The notes under the pieces were generated by a model. The model was not told where the DNA came from, ran no database searches, and was given only the letters and a program-made list of their open reading frames with translations. This document shows positions 1 to 8,010 of a DNA stretch of 33,837 nucleotides, piece by piece. The stretch is from Planctomycetota bacterium (GTDB lineage Bacteria; Planctomycetota; PUPC01; JABMSA01; JAUWKK01), in the NCBI GenBank assembly GCA_030614245.1, contig JAUWKK010000001.1, forward strand, positions 1-33,837. The letters run 5' to 3'. The translations under genes and the position numbers were made by a program. The first letter of the stretch is position 1. Every line of letters starts with the position of its first letter.

Positions 1-331
1 CGCCACGTCCGGCGGCTATCGGCGGGCACTCTACATCGAAGACAAGCGATACTCGCATATCATCGACCCGCGAACCGGACGGCCCGCCGAACACGTGGCA
101 AGCGCGACGGTCATCGCTCCCGATCTCACAACCGCCGACGCTCTCGCCACCGCGCTCTGCGTGCTCGGCCCCGACGATGGAATCAAGATCATTGACAACC
201 TTGACGCAACTGAAGCATTGATATTGAGCCGACATGGTGCTATTCTACGGGCCGCGATTTCCAAAGATTTTGCCAAGTATGTGAACGAAGGTCTTGACAC
301 ACTGGTTGAAATGAAAAATGGCAAGAATTGA
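1..331 (+). CDS. apbE: FAD:protein FMN transferase (ApbE family), C-terminal part
   Basis: The open frame runs in from the left edge, first full codon at position 2, and stops at 329-331; about 109 residues are visible. ApbE proteins transfer the FMN part of FAD onto a threonine of partner flavoproteins such as NqrB/NqrC or Rnf subunits, using Mg2+. The visible part has family signatures: YSHIIDPRTGRP near the start, then TTADALATAL, the Asp/Thr segment that binds the metal in known ApbE structures. The N-terminus, including any export signal, lies outside the window. The last 14 bases overlap the start of the DUF1015 gene, so the two are probably translated together. No partner flavoprotein is visible here. 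The family call is firm; the cellular target is unknown. Confidence 0.82.
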   Translation, partial: ATSGGYRRALYIEDKRYSHIIDPRTGRPAEHVASATVIAPDLTTADALATALCVLGPDDGIKIIDNLDATEALILSRHGAILRAAISKDFAKYVNEGLDTLVEMKNGKN

Positions 332-1607
332 ACCATTCCGGGGTTTGCGCTACAACCCGCAGATTGTGAAAGACGTCTCCCGTGTTGTCGCGCCTCCGTA
401 TGATGTTATTTCGCCACAACAGCGCATCAAACTGAACCGGAAGGATCCGCACAACATCGTCCGCCTGATACTGCCCAAGGACCCGCCTCATGTCGCGCAC
501 GGAGACCGCTACCGCATGGCCGCCCGTTACCTCGAGACCTGGCTCGAAAAGAAGGTGCTTATCGAGGACCCTGAGCCTGCGATCTACGTGCTCGACGATA
601 CATTCCAGCACGACGGCGAAACCTACACCCGCCGCAGCTTCGTTGCAGCGGTGCGGCTCGAGAAGCTGGGAAAGGGCGCCATATTCCCCCACGAGGAGAC
701 AATGCCGGGGCCGGTTGCCGACCGCCTGAAGCTGCTCGAAAGCACCAGGACGAATCTCAGCCCGATCTTTGCTCTCTTCCTCGACGATGGTGAAACACAA
801 GCCGTGCTGGACTCCGCACCCATCAGCAAGCCATTGCACACCGCCGTCGATCAGGATGACGTTCGGACTTCACTGAGAGTAATCACCGATCGGGACGCTA
901 TCGCCGCCCTGCAGGCATCTATGCTCTCGCGGACGCTGCTGATCGCCGACGGCCACCATCGGTACGAAACAGCCCTCGCGTACCGAGGCCCGAAGCCTAC
1001 CGGCAAGCTACACGACTACGTCATGATGGCATGCATATCATCGCTCGACCCCGGGCTGCTGATTCTGCCAACGCACCGGGTGATAAAGGCCGGGGACACG
1101 TTCGACGAGGGGAGATTCTTCAGGCGGGCCGCGGGCAAGTTCGAGGTCACGCGGCTCCGAGTCTCCGAATCCCACCCGGCCGACGTGCTCCTCAACGCCA
1201 TCGACAAGATAGACCGCCACGTGTTCGGCGTCTACACGTCCTCAGGACAGATGGCTGTGCTCAGACTGCTCGACGACGACCTTGTAATGGAAAACCCTGC
1301 GCCCCACACCGACGAGTGGAAGCAGCTCGAGGTCGCCGTATTGCACCGGTTCATCCTGCTCGAACTGCTCGATATCGACAGCGACGCGGCCAAAGATGGC
1401 GAAAGAGTCAAGTACTCCCGCGATGCCAGTAAGGTTGTCGAACTCGTCCAGCAAGGCAAATACGACGTGGCGTTGCTTATCAAGCCGACGCGCATCTCGC
1501 AGATGAAGTGCGTTGCAGCAGCCAACGAACGAATGCCACCGAAATCGACTTACTTCTATCCCAAGTTGCCGTGCGGCCTTGTGCTGCGCAGGCTGGAAAG
1601 TCAGTGA
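318..1607 (+). CDS. DUF1015 family protein, possibly linked to serine metabolism
   Basis: This 429-residue protein belongs to the DUF1015 family, recognised by the N-terminal RVVAPPYDVIS (about 22-32), a central HEETMPGPVADR (125-136) and DGHHRYETAL (211-220). The family has no function I can state with certainty. The DGHHR motif resembles the core motif of ParB/SerK-like free serine kinases, and the next two genes encode an aminotransferase and 3-phosphoglycerate dehydrogenase, so a role around phosphoserine or serine is a reasonable inference. The ATG at 318 overlaps the upstream apbE stop by 14 nt, and no strong ribosome site is seen, which fits translational coupling. No signal peptide or membrane segment is visible, so it should be cytoplasmic. 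The stop codon (1605-1607) lies inside the first unit of a heptamer repeat block. Confidence 0.85.
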   Translation: MARIEPFRGLRYNPQIVKDVSRVVAPPYDVISPQQRIKLNRKDPHNIVRLILPKDPPHVAHGDRYRMAARYLETWLEKKVLIEDPEPAIYVLDDTFQHDGETYTRRSFVAAVRLEKLGKGAIFPHEETMPGPVADRLKLLESTRTNLSPIFALFLDDGETQAVLDSAPISKPLHTAVDQDDVRTSLRVITDRDAIAALQASMLSRTLLIADGHHRYETALAYRGPKPTGKLHDYVMMACISSLDPGLLILPTHRVIKAGDTFDEGRFFRRAAGKFEVTRLRVSESHPADVLLNAIDKIDRHVFGVYTSSGQMAVLRLLDDDLVMENPAPHTDEWKQLEVAVLHRFILLELLDIDSDAAKDGERVKYSRDASKVVELVQQGKYDVALLIKPTRISQMKCVAAANERMPPKSTYFYPKLPCGLVLRRLESQ

Positions 1608-1705
1608 TCAGTAATCAGTGATCAGTGCTGGATATGACCTGGATACTGGACACTGCACACTGCACACTGCACACTGCACACTGGATACTGCTTACTGGAT
1701 ACTGG
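1602..1705. repeat. Degenerate heptamer repeat block with inverted arms
   Basis: Between DUF1015 and the aminotransferase the DNA is built of 7-base units. The left arm has CAGTGAT, CAGTAAT, CAGTGAT, CAGTGCT (1602-1629). The right arm has nine contiguous units at 1643-1705: ATACTGG, four times ACACTGC, then ACACTGG, ATACTGC, TTACTGG, ATACTGG. The left units are close to the reverse complement of the right units (CAGTG against CACTG), so the transcript could fold into a long hairpin in several registers. The downstream gene's ribosome site begins at its right edge. I do not recognise a named family; the 7-base period recalls the tandem heptamers (STRR) of filamentous cyanobacteria. Confidence 0.85.
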
Positions 1706-1710
1706 AAAGG
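1704..1710 (+). promoter_or_regulatory. Ribosome binding site fixing a TTG start
   Basis: GGAAAGG lies 7 nt before the TTG at 1718 and is the only good Shine-Dalgarno match near the first conserved residues of the aminotransferase. It overlaps the last unit of the heptamer block, so folding of that block could limit ribosome access. Confidence 0.6.
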
Positions 1711-1717
1711 TATTGCA

Positions 1718-2971
1718 TTGAGGAAGAATTTCATTCTCGCACCCGGCCCCACGCCTGTGCCGCCCGAGGTGCTGTTGAAGATGGCCCAACCTATCATTCA
1801 CCATCGAACTCCGCAATTCGAGGCCATACTCGCCGAGGCTATCGGGCAACTCAAGGAGATGCTCCGGACATCGAACGAAACTCTGATCCTGACGAGCTCA
1901 GGTTCGGGCGCTCTCGAGGCCGCCGTCGTCAACACGCTCGGTTCCGACGAGAAAGCACTCGTAGTGCGCGGCGGGAAGTTCGGAGAGCGATGGGGCAATA
2001 TCTGCGATGCGTTCGGCATCCCGTTCACTCCCATAGACATCGAATGGGGCACGGCGGTTGATCCCGAAACCATCCGCGAGCACCTCGAAGCCGACCCCGG
2101 CATAGGTATTGTCTGCACAACACTGTGCGAAACGTCGACCGCCACCGTGACAGACGTGGAAGCGATCGGCAGGATCGTGGGCAAGACCGACGCCGTGCTG
2201 GCCGTCGACGGGATAAGTTCCGCCGGCGCGATCCCCCTGGAAACCGACGGCTGGGGCATCGACCTGCTGGCAGTCGGCTCGCAGAAGGCCCTGATGCTCC
2301 CGCCGGGCCTCGCGGCGCTCGCCGTCAGCAAGAAGGCCTGGGCCAGGATCGATGCAGCCCCCAGCCGCTCTTTTTACTTCAGCCTCAAGCAGGCGCGAAA
2401 GGCCAATCAAAAACGCTCGACGCCCTGGACGCCCGCGCTCACGCTCGTCATCGGACTGCACGAAAGCCTCAGGCTGATACACGAAGAGGGCGTCGAGACG
2501 ATCTGGGCGAGGTGTGCACTCCAGGCGAGAGCCGTCCGGGCAGCCGCGGCGGCACTCGGCCTCGAGCTGCTGTCGAGTTCGCCCGCAGACTGCGTGACGG
2601 CCATCAGGCTGCCCGAAAACGTCGATGGAGCCGCAATCGTCAAGAAGATGCGCGACGAATACGGCGTAACCGTCGCAGGGGGCCAGGAGCACCTGAAGGG
2701 CAAGATCTGCCGTATCAGCCACATGGGCTATGTGACCAGATTCGACCTTATCGTGGCCGTAAGCGCCCTTGAGATGGCGCTTGCCGACGCCGGCGCCGAC
2801 GTCCGGCTCGGAGCCGGTGTCGCGGCAATGCAAGAGGTCTTCATCAAAGCCGACAGCATATGTCATTCTGAGGGAAGCGAAGCGACGAAGAATCCTTCGC
2901 ATCTCAACGCTAAAGCGATCAAAGATGCTTCGCGAAGAGCTCAGCATGACAGGATAGCCGACAAAGAATAA
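1718..2971 (+). CDS. PLP-dependent aminotransferase, class V (AGXT / serine-pyruvate type)
   Basis: A pyridoxal-phosphate enzyme of the alanine-glyoxylate/serine-pyruvate aminotransferase group. Seen: LAPGPTPVPPEV at the N-terminus (7-18), the cofactor-phosphate loop SGSGALEAAV (61-70), AVDGISS (162-168, Asp164 pairs with the PLP nitrogen) and the Schiff-base lysine in GSQKALMLPPG (Lys190). Next to serA, it probably acts as the phosphoserine aminotransferase, as related broad-specificity enzymes do in methanogens; this is inference. The start is set at TTG 1718, preceded by GGAAAGG at 1704-1710; a longer frame back to 1625 would translate the heptamer repeat and is not credible. The last 36 residues, from Cys382 (CHSEGSEATKNPS...), are mostly translated from a MITE-like repeat, so the ancestral protein probably ended near residue 381, the usual family length. 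Confidence 0.88.
   Translation: MRKNFILAPGPTPVPPEVLLKMAQPIIHHRTPQFEAILAEAIGQLKEMLRTSNETLILTSSGSGALEAAVVNTLGSDEKALVVRGGKFGERWGNICDAFGIPFTPIDIEWGTAVDPETIREHLEADPGIGIVCTTLCETSTATVTDVEAIGRIVGKTDAVLAVDGISSAGAIPLETDGWGIDLLAVGSQKALMLPPGLAALAVSKKAWARIDAAPSRSFYFSLKQARKANQKRSTPWTPALTLVIGLHESLRLIHEEGVETIWARCALQARAVRAAAAALGLELLSSSPADCVTAIRLPENVDGAAIVKKMRDEYGVTVAGGQEHLKGKICRISHMGYVTRFDLIVAVSALEMALADAGADVRLGAGVAAMQEVFIKADSICHSEGSEATKNPSHLNAKAIKDASRRAQHDRIADKE
2861..2951 (+). repeat. MITE-like palindromic element, copy 1, inside a coding 3' end
   Basis: A 91-bp segment begins TGTCATTCTGAG and ends CTCAGCATGACA; these ends are inverted repeats matching at 11 of 12 positions. Inner parts include GAAGCGAAGCGACGAAGAATCC and AGATGCTTCGCGAAGAG, also found in copy 2 at 15167-15285 in the opposite orientation. 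No transposase is encoded. The element is read in frame as the last codons of the aminotransferase gene. I see no convincing target-site duplication (flanks ata and gga). Confidence 0.75.
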
Positions 2972-2989
2972 CTGCGAGATCGCACAACT

Positions 2990-4579
2990 ATGAATGACAA
3001 TTACCGCGTGTTGATTGCCGATAAACTCCCACCCGCCGCAGCGGAGATACTCGAACGTGAGCCGCGGATAGAGGTCGATACTAATGTAGGCCTCTCGCCC
3101 GACGAGCTCAAGAGCATCATCGGTTCCTATCACGGGATCGTCGTCCGCAGCGCCACGAAGCTCACAGCCGACGTAATAGAGAAGGCGGACAACCTGCGCG
3201 CAATCGTACGTGCGGGTGTCGGTGTCGATAACGTCGATATCGACGCCGCCAGCATCAAGGGCATCGTCGTGATGAATACCCCGTCGGGCAACACGGTCTC
3301 GACGGCCGAGCACGCCATCGCGATGATGATGGCAATGTCGCGGAACATCCCCCGTGCGTGCGAATCGCTGCGCGCCGGGAAATGGGACCGCAAGGCCTTC
3401 ACCGGCACACAGCTCTGCGGCAAGACAATAGGGATCATCGGCCTCGGGCGGATCGGCATCGAAGTCGCCCGACGCTGCAGCGCTATGGGAATGACGCTGC
3501 TCGGCTGCGATCCCTACATCACCCGCACGAAGGCCGAGCAGGAAAAGGTCGATCTGTGCGGACTCGAAACCATCTACAAGCGGGCCGACTTCATCACGGT
3601 TCACACGCCGCTGACCGACAAGACGCGCGGGATGATCGGGAGGGAACAGTTTGCAATGATGCAGCCCGGTGTGCGGATCATCAACTGCGCCCGCGGCGGG
3701 ATCGTCGACGAAGAGGCTCTCGCCGAGGCGCTCAAGGAAGGGAAGGTCGCGGGCGCTGCTCTCGACGTGTACACATCCGAGCCGCCTGCAAATCGCGAGC
3801 TCGTCGAGTTGGACAACGTCGTCGCGACGCCGCACCTGGGCGCATCCACCAGCGAAGCGCAGCTAAACGTCGCGCTCGACGCCGCACGGCAACTGTCCGA
3901 CGCACTGCTCGGACGAGGGATCATCAATGCGAGCAACTTCCCGGCGCTGGACGCCAAGGAGGCCGATCAACTCCAGCCGGTGTGCGCGCTGGCAGAAAAA
4001 ATCGGCGCGCTCCAGGCCCAGCTCATCCACGGCCGGATTCAGAGCGCGGCGATCACTTATTACGGCGAACTCGCCGATGCCGACGTCCGCCCGGTCACCC
4101 GCAGCCTGACGGCAGGTCTGCTCAAGCCCGTGCTCGAGAATGTCAACATCGTCAACGCACCCGTCCTCGCCGAGGCGCGCGGTATTTCGGTGACGGAAAC
4201 CAAATCGAGCGAAGCCACCGATTTCACCAGCCTCATATCGGTCACCGTCGCCACCGCCCAGCGGGAAATCACGGTCAAAGGCACAGTTTTCGGCAAAGCC
4301 GAGCCGCGGATCGTCGGGATCGACGACTATCGCGTCGAGGTGATCCCCCGAGGCCACGTGCTGATCATCTTCGATGAAGACCGCCCGGGCCTGATAGGAG
4401 CCATCGGCACGCTGCTGGGCCAGGCCGGCATCAACATCTCCTGCATGACATTCGGCCGCAAAGAGGCCGGCGGCGAGGCCATCACAGTGCTCAACATCGA
4501 TGGCCCGACTTCGCCGGCACTGCTCGAACAGATCGGGGACGTACCCAATGTTATCGCCGCACACCTCGTTCACCTGTGA
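2990..4579 (+). CDS. serA: D-3-phosphoglycerate dehydrogenase (SerA), long ACT-domain type
   Basis: The NAD-dependent enzyme oxidises 3-phosphoglycerate to 3-phosphohydroxypyruvate, the first step of serine synthesis. The 529-residue length matches the long type: a substrate-binding domain split around a Rossmann domain, then an intervening (ASB) domain and a C-terminal ACT domain. Seen: dinucleotide loop GLGRIG (151-156), catalytic Arg235 in CARGG, Glu264 in SEPP and His282 in PHLGAST. The ACT domain runs from about 455 to the end (VLIIFDEDRPGLIGAIG), so allosteric inhibition by serine is plausible. The gene starts 18 nt after the aminotransferase stop and its stop is followed 7 nt later by the GNAT gene start, supporting one transcript. 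All key residues are present. Confidence 0.96.
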   Translation: MNDNYRVLIADKLPPAAAEILEREPRIEVDTNVGLSPDELKSIIGSYHGIVVRSATKLTADVIEKADNLRAIVRAGVGVDNVDIDAASIKGIVVMNTPSGNTVSTAEHAIAMMMAMSRNIPRACESLRAGKWDRKAFTGTQLCGKTIGIIGLGRIGIEVARRCSAMGMTLLGCDPYITRTKAEQEKVDLCGLETIYKRADFITVHTPLTDKTRGMIGREQFAMMQPGVRIINCARGGIVDEEALAEALKEGKVAGAALDVYTSEPPANRELVELDNVVATPHLGASTSEAQLNVALDAARQLSDALLGRGIINASNFPALDAKEADQLQPVCALAEKIGALQAQLIHGRIQSAAITYYGELADADVRPVTRSLTAGLLKPVLENVNIVNAPVLAEARGISVTETKSSEATDFTSLISVTVATAQREITVKGTVFGKAEPRIVGIDDYRVEVIPRGHVLIIFDEDRPGLIGAIGTLLGQAGINISCMTFGRKEAGGEAITVLNIDGPTSPALLEQIGDVPNVIAAHLVHL

Positions 4580-4586
4580 GGCAAGT

Positions 4587-5069
4587 ATGGACGAACTGGT
4601 CTTCCGCAAGGCGCGGGTCGCCGACGCGCCGGAAATCCATGAGTTGATCAACCGGTTCGCCGGCGATAACCTGATGCTGCCGCGGCCGCTGATGGAAATC
4701 TACGAGACCATCCGCGATTTCCAGGTCTGTCTGGACTCCGGCAGAGTCGCAGGCTGCTGCGCATTGCATGTCTCGTGGCAGACTCTGGGCGAAATCCGCT
4801 CGCTGGCCGTCAATCTCGGTCATCAAAGGAAGGGCGGGGGCAATTGCCTGGTGGACTCCTGCCTCGAAGACGCCGGCGAGATCGGCATCGAGAGAGTTTT
4901 CGTCCTCACCTACGTGCCGGATTTCTTCACCAGGAAGGGATTTGAGCCGATACCCAAGGACGATCTGCCGCACAAGATATGGGCGGACTGCGTGCGCTGC
5001 CCGAAGTTTCCCAATTGTGATGAAGAGGCGCTAATCAGGTCCGTCCGACGCAAATCCGGGAACGATTGA
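4587..5069 (+). CDS. argA: GNAT acetyltransferase, short N-acetylglutamate synthase type
   Basis: A 160-residue GNAT protein. The acetyl-CoA loop is QRKGGG (80-85, pattern Q/RxxGxG), and the C-terminal CPKFPNCDE (138-146) with PDFFTRKGFEPIPKDDLP (111-128) is the pattern I know from short stand-alone N-acetylglutamate synthases, which make N-acetylglutamate from glutamate and acetyl-CoA for arginine synthesis. It lacks the amino-acid-kinase domain of the long ArgA form. The start at ATG 4587 has GAGG at 4578-4581 overlapping the serA stop; the upstream frame to 4500 is a read-through into serA. The stop overlaps the next start as TGATG. Assignment to arginine synthesis rests on family resemblance; no other arg gene is in the window. 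Confidence 0.75.
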   Translation: MDELVFRKARVADAPEIHELINRFAGDNLMLPRPLMEIYETIRDFQVCLDSGRVAGCCALHVSWQTLGEIRSLAVNLGHQRKGGGNCLVDSCLEDAGEIGIERVFVLTYVPDFFTRKGFEPIPKDDLPHKIWADCVRCPKFPNCDEEALIRSVRRKSGND

Positions 5070-5770
5070 TGGCCCGAGAACGCAAGACGCTGCTGAGCCG
5101 ATTCTTCCTCAGAGGCATAGCCGCGCTCTTGCCGACGCTGATCACCATCTTCATCATCTACCGCATCGCCTCCTTCGTACACGACAATCTCGGCGAGCCG
5201 ATCAACAACCTCATCGCCATGCTGCCGGGCATTGAACGCGCGACTCTCCCGCCACTCCTGGGCGATGCTGCCGGCGTGCTCGCCATACTGCTCGTGTGCA
5301 TGCTTTTCGGCTTCTTCCTGACAAGCTTCATCGGCCGCAGGCTCTATAAGATCGTCGAGGACGCCGTCGCACGGCTGCCGATACTAAGGGTAATATACCC
5401 GCCTATCAAGCAGCTCACCGATTTCTTTCTCTCCGAACGGCGGAGGTTCGGCCGTGTCGTCTCCGTGGAGTACCCGCGAAAAGGGCTCCGTTCGATTGGG
5501 TTCGTCACCGGCGAGGCGATGAAAGACGTCAAATTCCCCGGCGACAAGAAACTCCTGACGATCTTCATTCCATCTTCGCCGACACCGATGACAGGCTACG
5601 TGATCATGCTGCCTGAAGATGAAGTCCAGCCGCTGGACATCTCCGTGGACGAGGCGCTTCGGTTCACCATTTCAGGTGGAGTTCTCGTACCTCCCAGCCA
5701 GCAGCCGCTGGGGGCAGATACGAATGACGTCCCGGCCGAAGATACCGGGCACAAGCCACCCTCACAATAA
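5069..5770 (+). CDS. DUF502 family inner-membrane protein
   Basis: A 233-residue membrane protein of the DUF502 family. Two hydrophobic segments are visible, about residues 12-36 and 68-92, followed by the conserved stretch ARLPILRVIYPPIKQLTDFF (101-120) and a soluble beta-rich C-terminus (SIGFVTGEAM, FIPSSPTPMTGYV) typical of the family. Function is not established. The ATG at 5069 shares its A with the upstream TGA, and GGGA lies 7 nt before it; a TTG at 5066 is the other possible start. The last 30 or so residues are polar and proline-rich. The tight junctions on both sides put it in the same transcript as the GNAT and TPR genes, with no obvious functional link. Confidence 0.85.
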   Translation: MARERKTLLSRFFLRGIAALLPTLITIFIIYRIASFVHDNLGEPINNLIAMLPGIERATLPPLLGDAAGVLAILLVCMLFGFFLTSFIGRRLYKIVEDAVARLPILRVIYPPIKQLTDFFLSERRRFGRVVSVEYPRKGLRSIGFVTGEAMKDVKFPGDKKLLTIFIPSSPTPMTGYVIMLPEDEVQPLDISVDEALRFTISGGVLVPPSQQPLGADTNDVPAEDTGHKPPSQ

Positions 5771-5781
5771 GGAGACGGGAC

Positions 5782-6930
5782 ATGCCCCGCCATGTTACAT
5801 CCTGGATCGTGATGTGTATCTGTTCAGCACTGGTCCTCGCCGGAGAAGCCGCGAAACCAGCCGATCCGCCCGGGAAAAAGGTCGGAAAGATACCAGCATA
5901 CTACTGCGAACTCGCCGTCGTACACGCCAGCTACAACAAGATTGACGAGGCCGCCAAGTGCTATGCCGAGGCCATCAAGCTCGAAGAAACCCCCGCCGCT
6001 AAAGCCGAATACTCCATGACCCTCGGCGAACTGCTCGTCAAGCACAACAGGCCCGCCGATGCCGGGAAGATTTTTCTCGAGACTATCGGCGCGGCCAAAG
6101 AGCGGGACGCGTTCAAGCTGTGCCGGAGAGCTGCAACCGCATGCCGGAAGGCCAAGCAGAATGACCTGGCCGAACTGCTGCTGAAGAAGGCCGTCGAACT
6201 CGCCAAAGACCCGCGCGACAAAGCCTCCGCCCGTATGCAACTGATGATATTCCGCAAGGCGACCGACCAGGTGGACGCGATCGCCGTGGAATTTCTCAAG
6301 CGCCTCAAGGCCAATCCCAGGGACGAAGAGGCGCTCGCGTGGCTCGCCGAGTTCTACCTGCTGATCGAGAATAACATCGAAAAGGGCGCCCGAACCTACG
6401 AGAAGTTGCTCGCACTCCGGCCCGACGACCCCCAAATCCTCGAGGAACTTGCCGTCCTCTATCTCACCAACACCGAGTCGGCGATGGCCATCGAGATGTT
6501 TAAGCGAATGGCCGAGGCCGACAAGACGCGCGCCGCTTACGCCTTCGAGCAGATCGCCACCATCGAGGCGCTCAACGGCAACATCAAGAAGGCCATCGAA
6601 TGGAACAACAGGGTGTTCGCTGCCGGCGGAGAGACCCCCGACCGCCTCTTCCGCCAGGCCAAGCTTTACACCAGGGACAAGCAGTTCAAGAAGGCCATCG
6701 AGCATACAAAGAAGGCCATCGCGGGCAAGTCGGCCAAGGGTGAATCCGTCGATACCTGCCAGTTGGAGCTGATAAAGATCTACAAGCTCACCGGCCGCAC
6801 GCAGGACGCGATAAAGCTCGCGGAGCACATCGTCGAGACGACCAAATCCGACCGCACCCGCCGCATCGCGAAGGCACAGCTCGACGTACTCAAGGGTAAG
6901 AACGCTCCGAAGAAGAACGAGAAAGAATAG
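5782..6930 (+). CDS. Exported tetratricopeptide-repeat protein
   Basis: A 382-residue protein with a likely Sec signal peptide (hydrophobic residues 7-20, cleavage probably near Ala23-Ala24; no lipobox cysteine) followed by helical TPR-like repeats over most of its length, for example ELAVVHASYNKIDEAAKCY, WLAEFYLLIENNIEKGARTY and ELAVLYLTNTESAMAIEMF. TPR arrays are protein-interaction scaffolds; the partner cannot be deduced. The start is clear: TAAGGAG (5768-5774), which includes the upstream stop, lies 7 nt before ATG 5782. The tail is lysine-rich. The gene converges with pheS; the 53 nt between them (6931-6983) show no convincing hairpin terminator. Confidence 0.8.
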   Translation: MPRHVTSWIVMCICSALVLAGEAAKPADPPGKKVGKIPAYYCELAVVHASYNKIDEAAKCYAEAIKLEETPAAKAEYSMTLGELLVKHNRPADAGKIFLETIGAAKERDAFKLCRRAATACRKAKQNDLAELLLKKAVELAKDPRDKASARMQLMIFRKATDQVDAIAVEFLKRLKANPRDEEALAWLAEFYLLIENNIEKGARTYEKLLALRPDDPQILEELAVLYLTNTESAMAIEMFKRMAEADKTRAAYAFEQIATIEALNGNIKKAIEWNNRVFAAGGETPDRLFRQAKLYTRDKQFKKAIEHTKKAIAGKSAKGESVDTCQLELIKIYKLTGRTQDAIKLAEHIVETTKSDRTRRIAKAQLDVLKGKNAPKKNEKE

Positions 6931-6983
6931 TCGGGAAGGTTGCGCCCCCGCCGTGCAAATAGCGGATTGTGTGTGAAGGAGTG

Positions 6984-8000
6984 CTACAACTGCCGCATGA
7001 GCCGCAGGTCGTTTTCGAAGAGGAGTCGCAGGTCTCTGATGCCGAAGCGGTACATCGCGGCGCGGTCTATGCCCATGCCGAAGGCGCAGCCGGTGTATTC
7101 GTCGGGGTCATAGCCGCCGGCCTCGAAGACGTTGGGGTCGACCATTCCGGCCCCGAGCAGTTCGGTCCAGCCCTTGCCCTGGCAGGCGGGGCAGCCTTCC
7201 CCGTGGCAGAAGGTGCATGAAATATCGACCTCGGCGCTCGGCTCGGTGAACGGGAAGAACGACGGCCGGAACCGCGTGCGGGTGTCGGGTCCGAAGAAGG
7301 CCTTCATCGCTTCGCTCAGGACGGCCTTGAGGTCTGCGAAGGTGATGTCCGGGCCGACTGCGAGGCCCTCGATCTGGTGGAAGACGGGGAAATGGCTGGC
7401 GTCCGCGGTATCTCTGCGGAAGCATTTTCCGGGCATGATGATGCGCAGGGGCGGCTTACGGGTTGCCATCGCGCGGATTTGGACGGGCGAAGTGTGCGTG
7501 CGCATCAGGTGTTTGTCGTCGATATAGAGCGTATCCCACGAGTCTCTCGCCGGGTGCTCGGGCGGCATGTTGAGTGCTTCGAAGTTATAGTAGTCGGTTT
7601 CGAGGTCGGGGCCGAAGACGCACTCGAAGCCCATGCGCGCGAAGATGCCAACAAGTTCGTTCCAGGCTCGTGTGACTGGATGCAGGTGGCCGAGCTTTGG
7701 GGCGATACCCGGCAGGGTAACGTCGAACTGCGGCCCGGCGGGTTTTGCCGGCGAACCGGATCCCAGGGCAGCCTCGCGCTCGTCGAGCGCCGCCATGATG
7801 GCCGTTTTCACTTGATTGGCAAGTTTGCCGGCTGCGGGTTTCTGTTCGGCGGGGAGCGAGGGCATCAGCCCCATGATCTTCTTGACGGCGCCCTTGCGGC
7901 CCAGGTAGTGGATGCGGGCGGCTTCGAGATCTTCTTCGTTCTCGGCCGCCGCGATGCTGCTGAGAGCTTCCCGGCGAAGCTGCTCAAGTTGATCGAGCAT
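6984..8000 (-). CDS. pheS: Phenylalanyl-tRNA synthetase alpha subunit
   Basis: A 338-residue class II synthetase subunit; with PheT it charges tRNA-Phe. Seen: an N-terminal coiled-coil arm (residues 1-80), motif 2 region (MRTHTSPVQIRAM), the Cys-rich CTFCHGEGCPACQGKGW typical of bacterial PheS, and motif 3 (CAFGMGIDRAAM) near the C-terminus. It is the last gene of the minus-strand block, 10 nt after rplT. The beta subunit gene pheT, which often follows pheS, is not present: the convergent TPR gene lies directly downstream. Start ATG 8000 gives the usual length. Confidence 0.96.
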   Translation of the reverse strand: MLDQLEQLRREALSSIAAAENEEDLEAARIHYLGRKGAVKKIMGLMPSLPAEQKPAAGKLANQVKTAIMAALDEREAALGSGSPAKPAGPQFDVTLPGIAPKLGHLHPVTRAWNELVGIFARMGFECVFGPDLETDYYNFEALNMPPEHPARDSWDTLYIDDKHLMRTHTSPVQIRAMATRKPPLRIIMPGKCFRRDTADASHFPVFHQIEGLAVGPDITFADLKAVLSEAMKAFFGPDTRTRFRPSFFPFTEPSAEVDISCTFCHGEGCPACQGKGWTELLGAGMVDPNVFEAGGYDPDEYTGCAFGMGIDRAAMYRFGIRDLRLLFENDLRLMRQL

Positions 8001-8010
8001 CAGACGGTCC

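Noticed and set aside
1602..1705. CRISPR array
   Set aside because: The units are 7 bases, adjacent, degenerate and without spacers; no cas gene is present.
1625..1717. Longer N-terminus for the aminotransferase
   Set aside because: It would translate the heptamer repeat (DTAHCTLHTAH), has no homology, and a good ribosome site precedes TTG 1718.
1898..3835. A 645-residue open frame on the minus strand
   Set aside because: It lies antisense across the aminotransferase and serA genes, has no recognisable domain, and its composition is that of a complementary frame of GC-rich codons.
5824..6828. A 334-residue minus-strand frame opposite the TPR gene
   Set aside because: Leucine- and glycine-rich shadow of the TPR frame; no start signal or known motif, while the plus strand has a signal peptide and a strong ribosome site.
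6931..6983. Bidirectional terminator between the converging TPR and pheS genes
   Set aside because: I could not find a stable stem followed by a T run on either strand.
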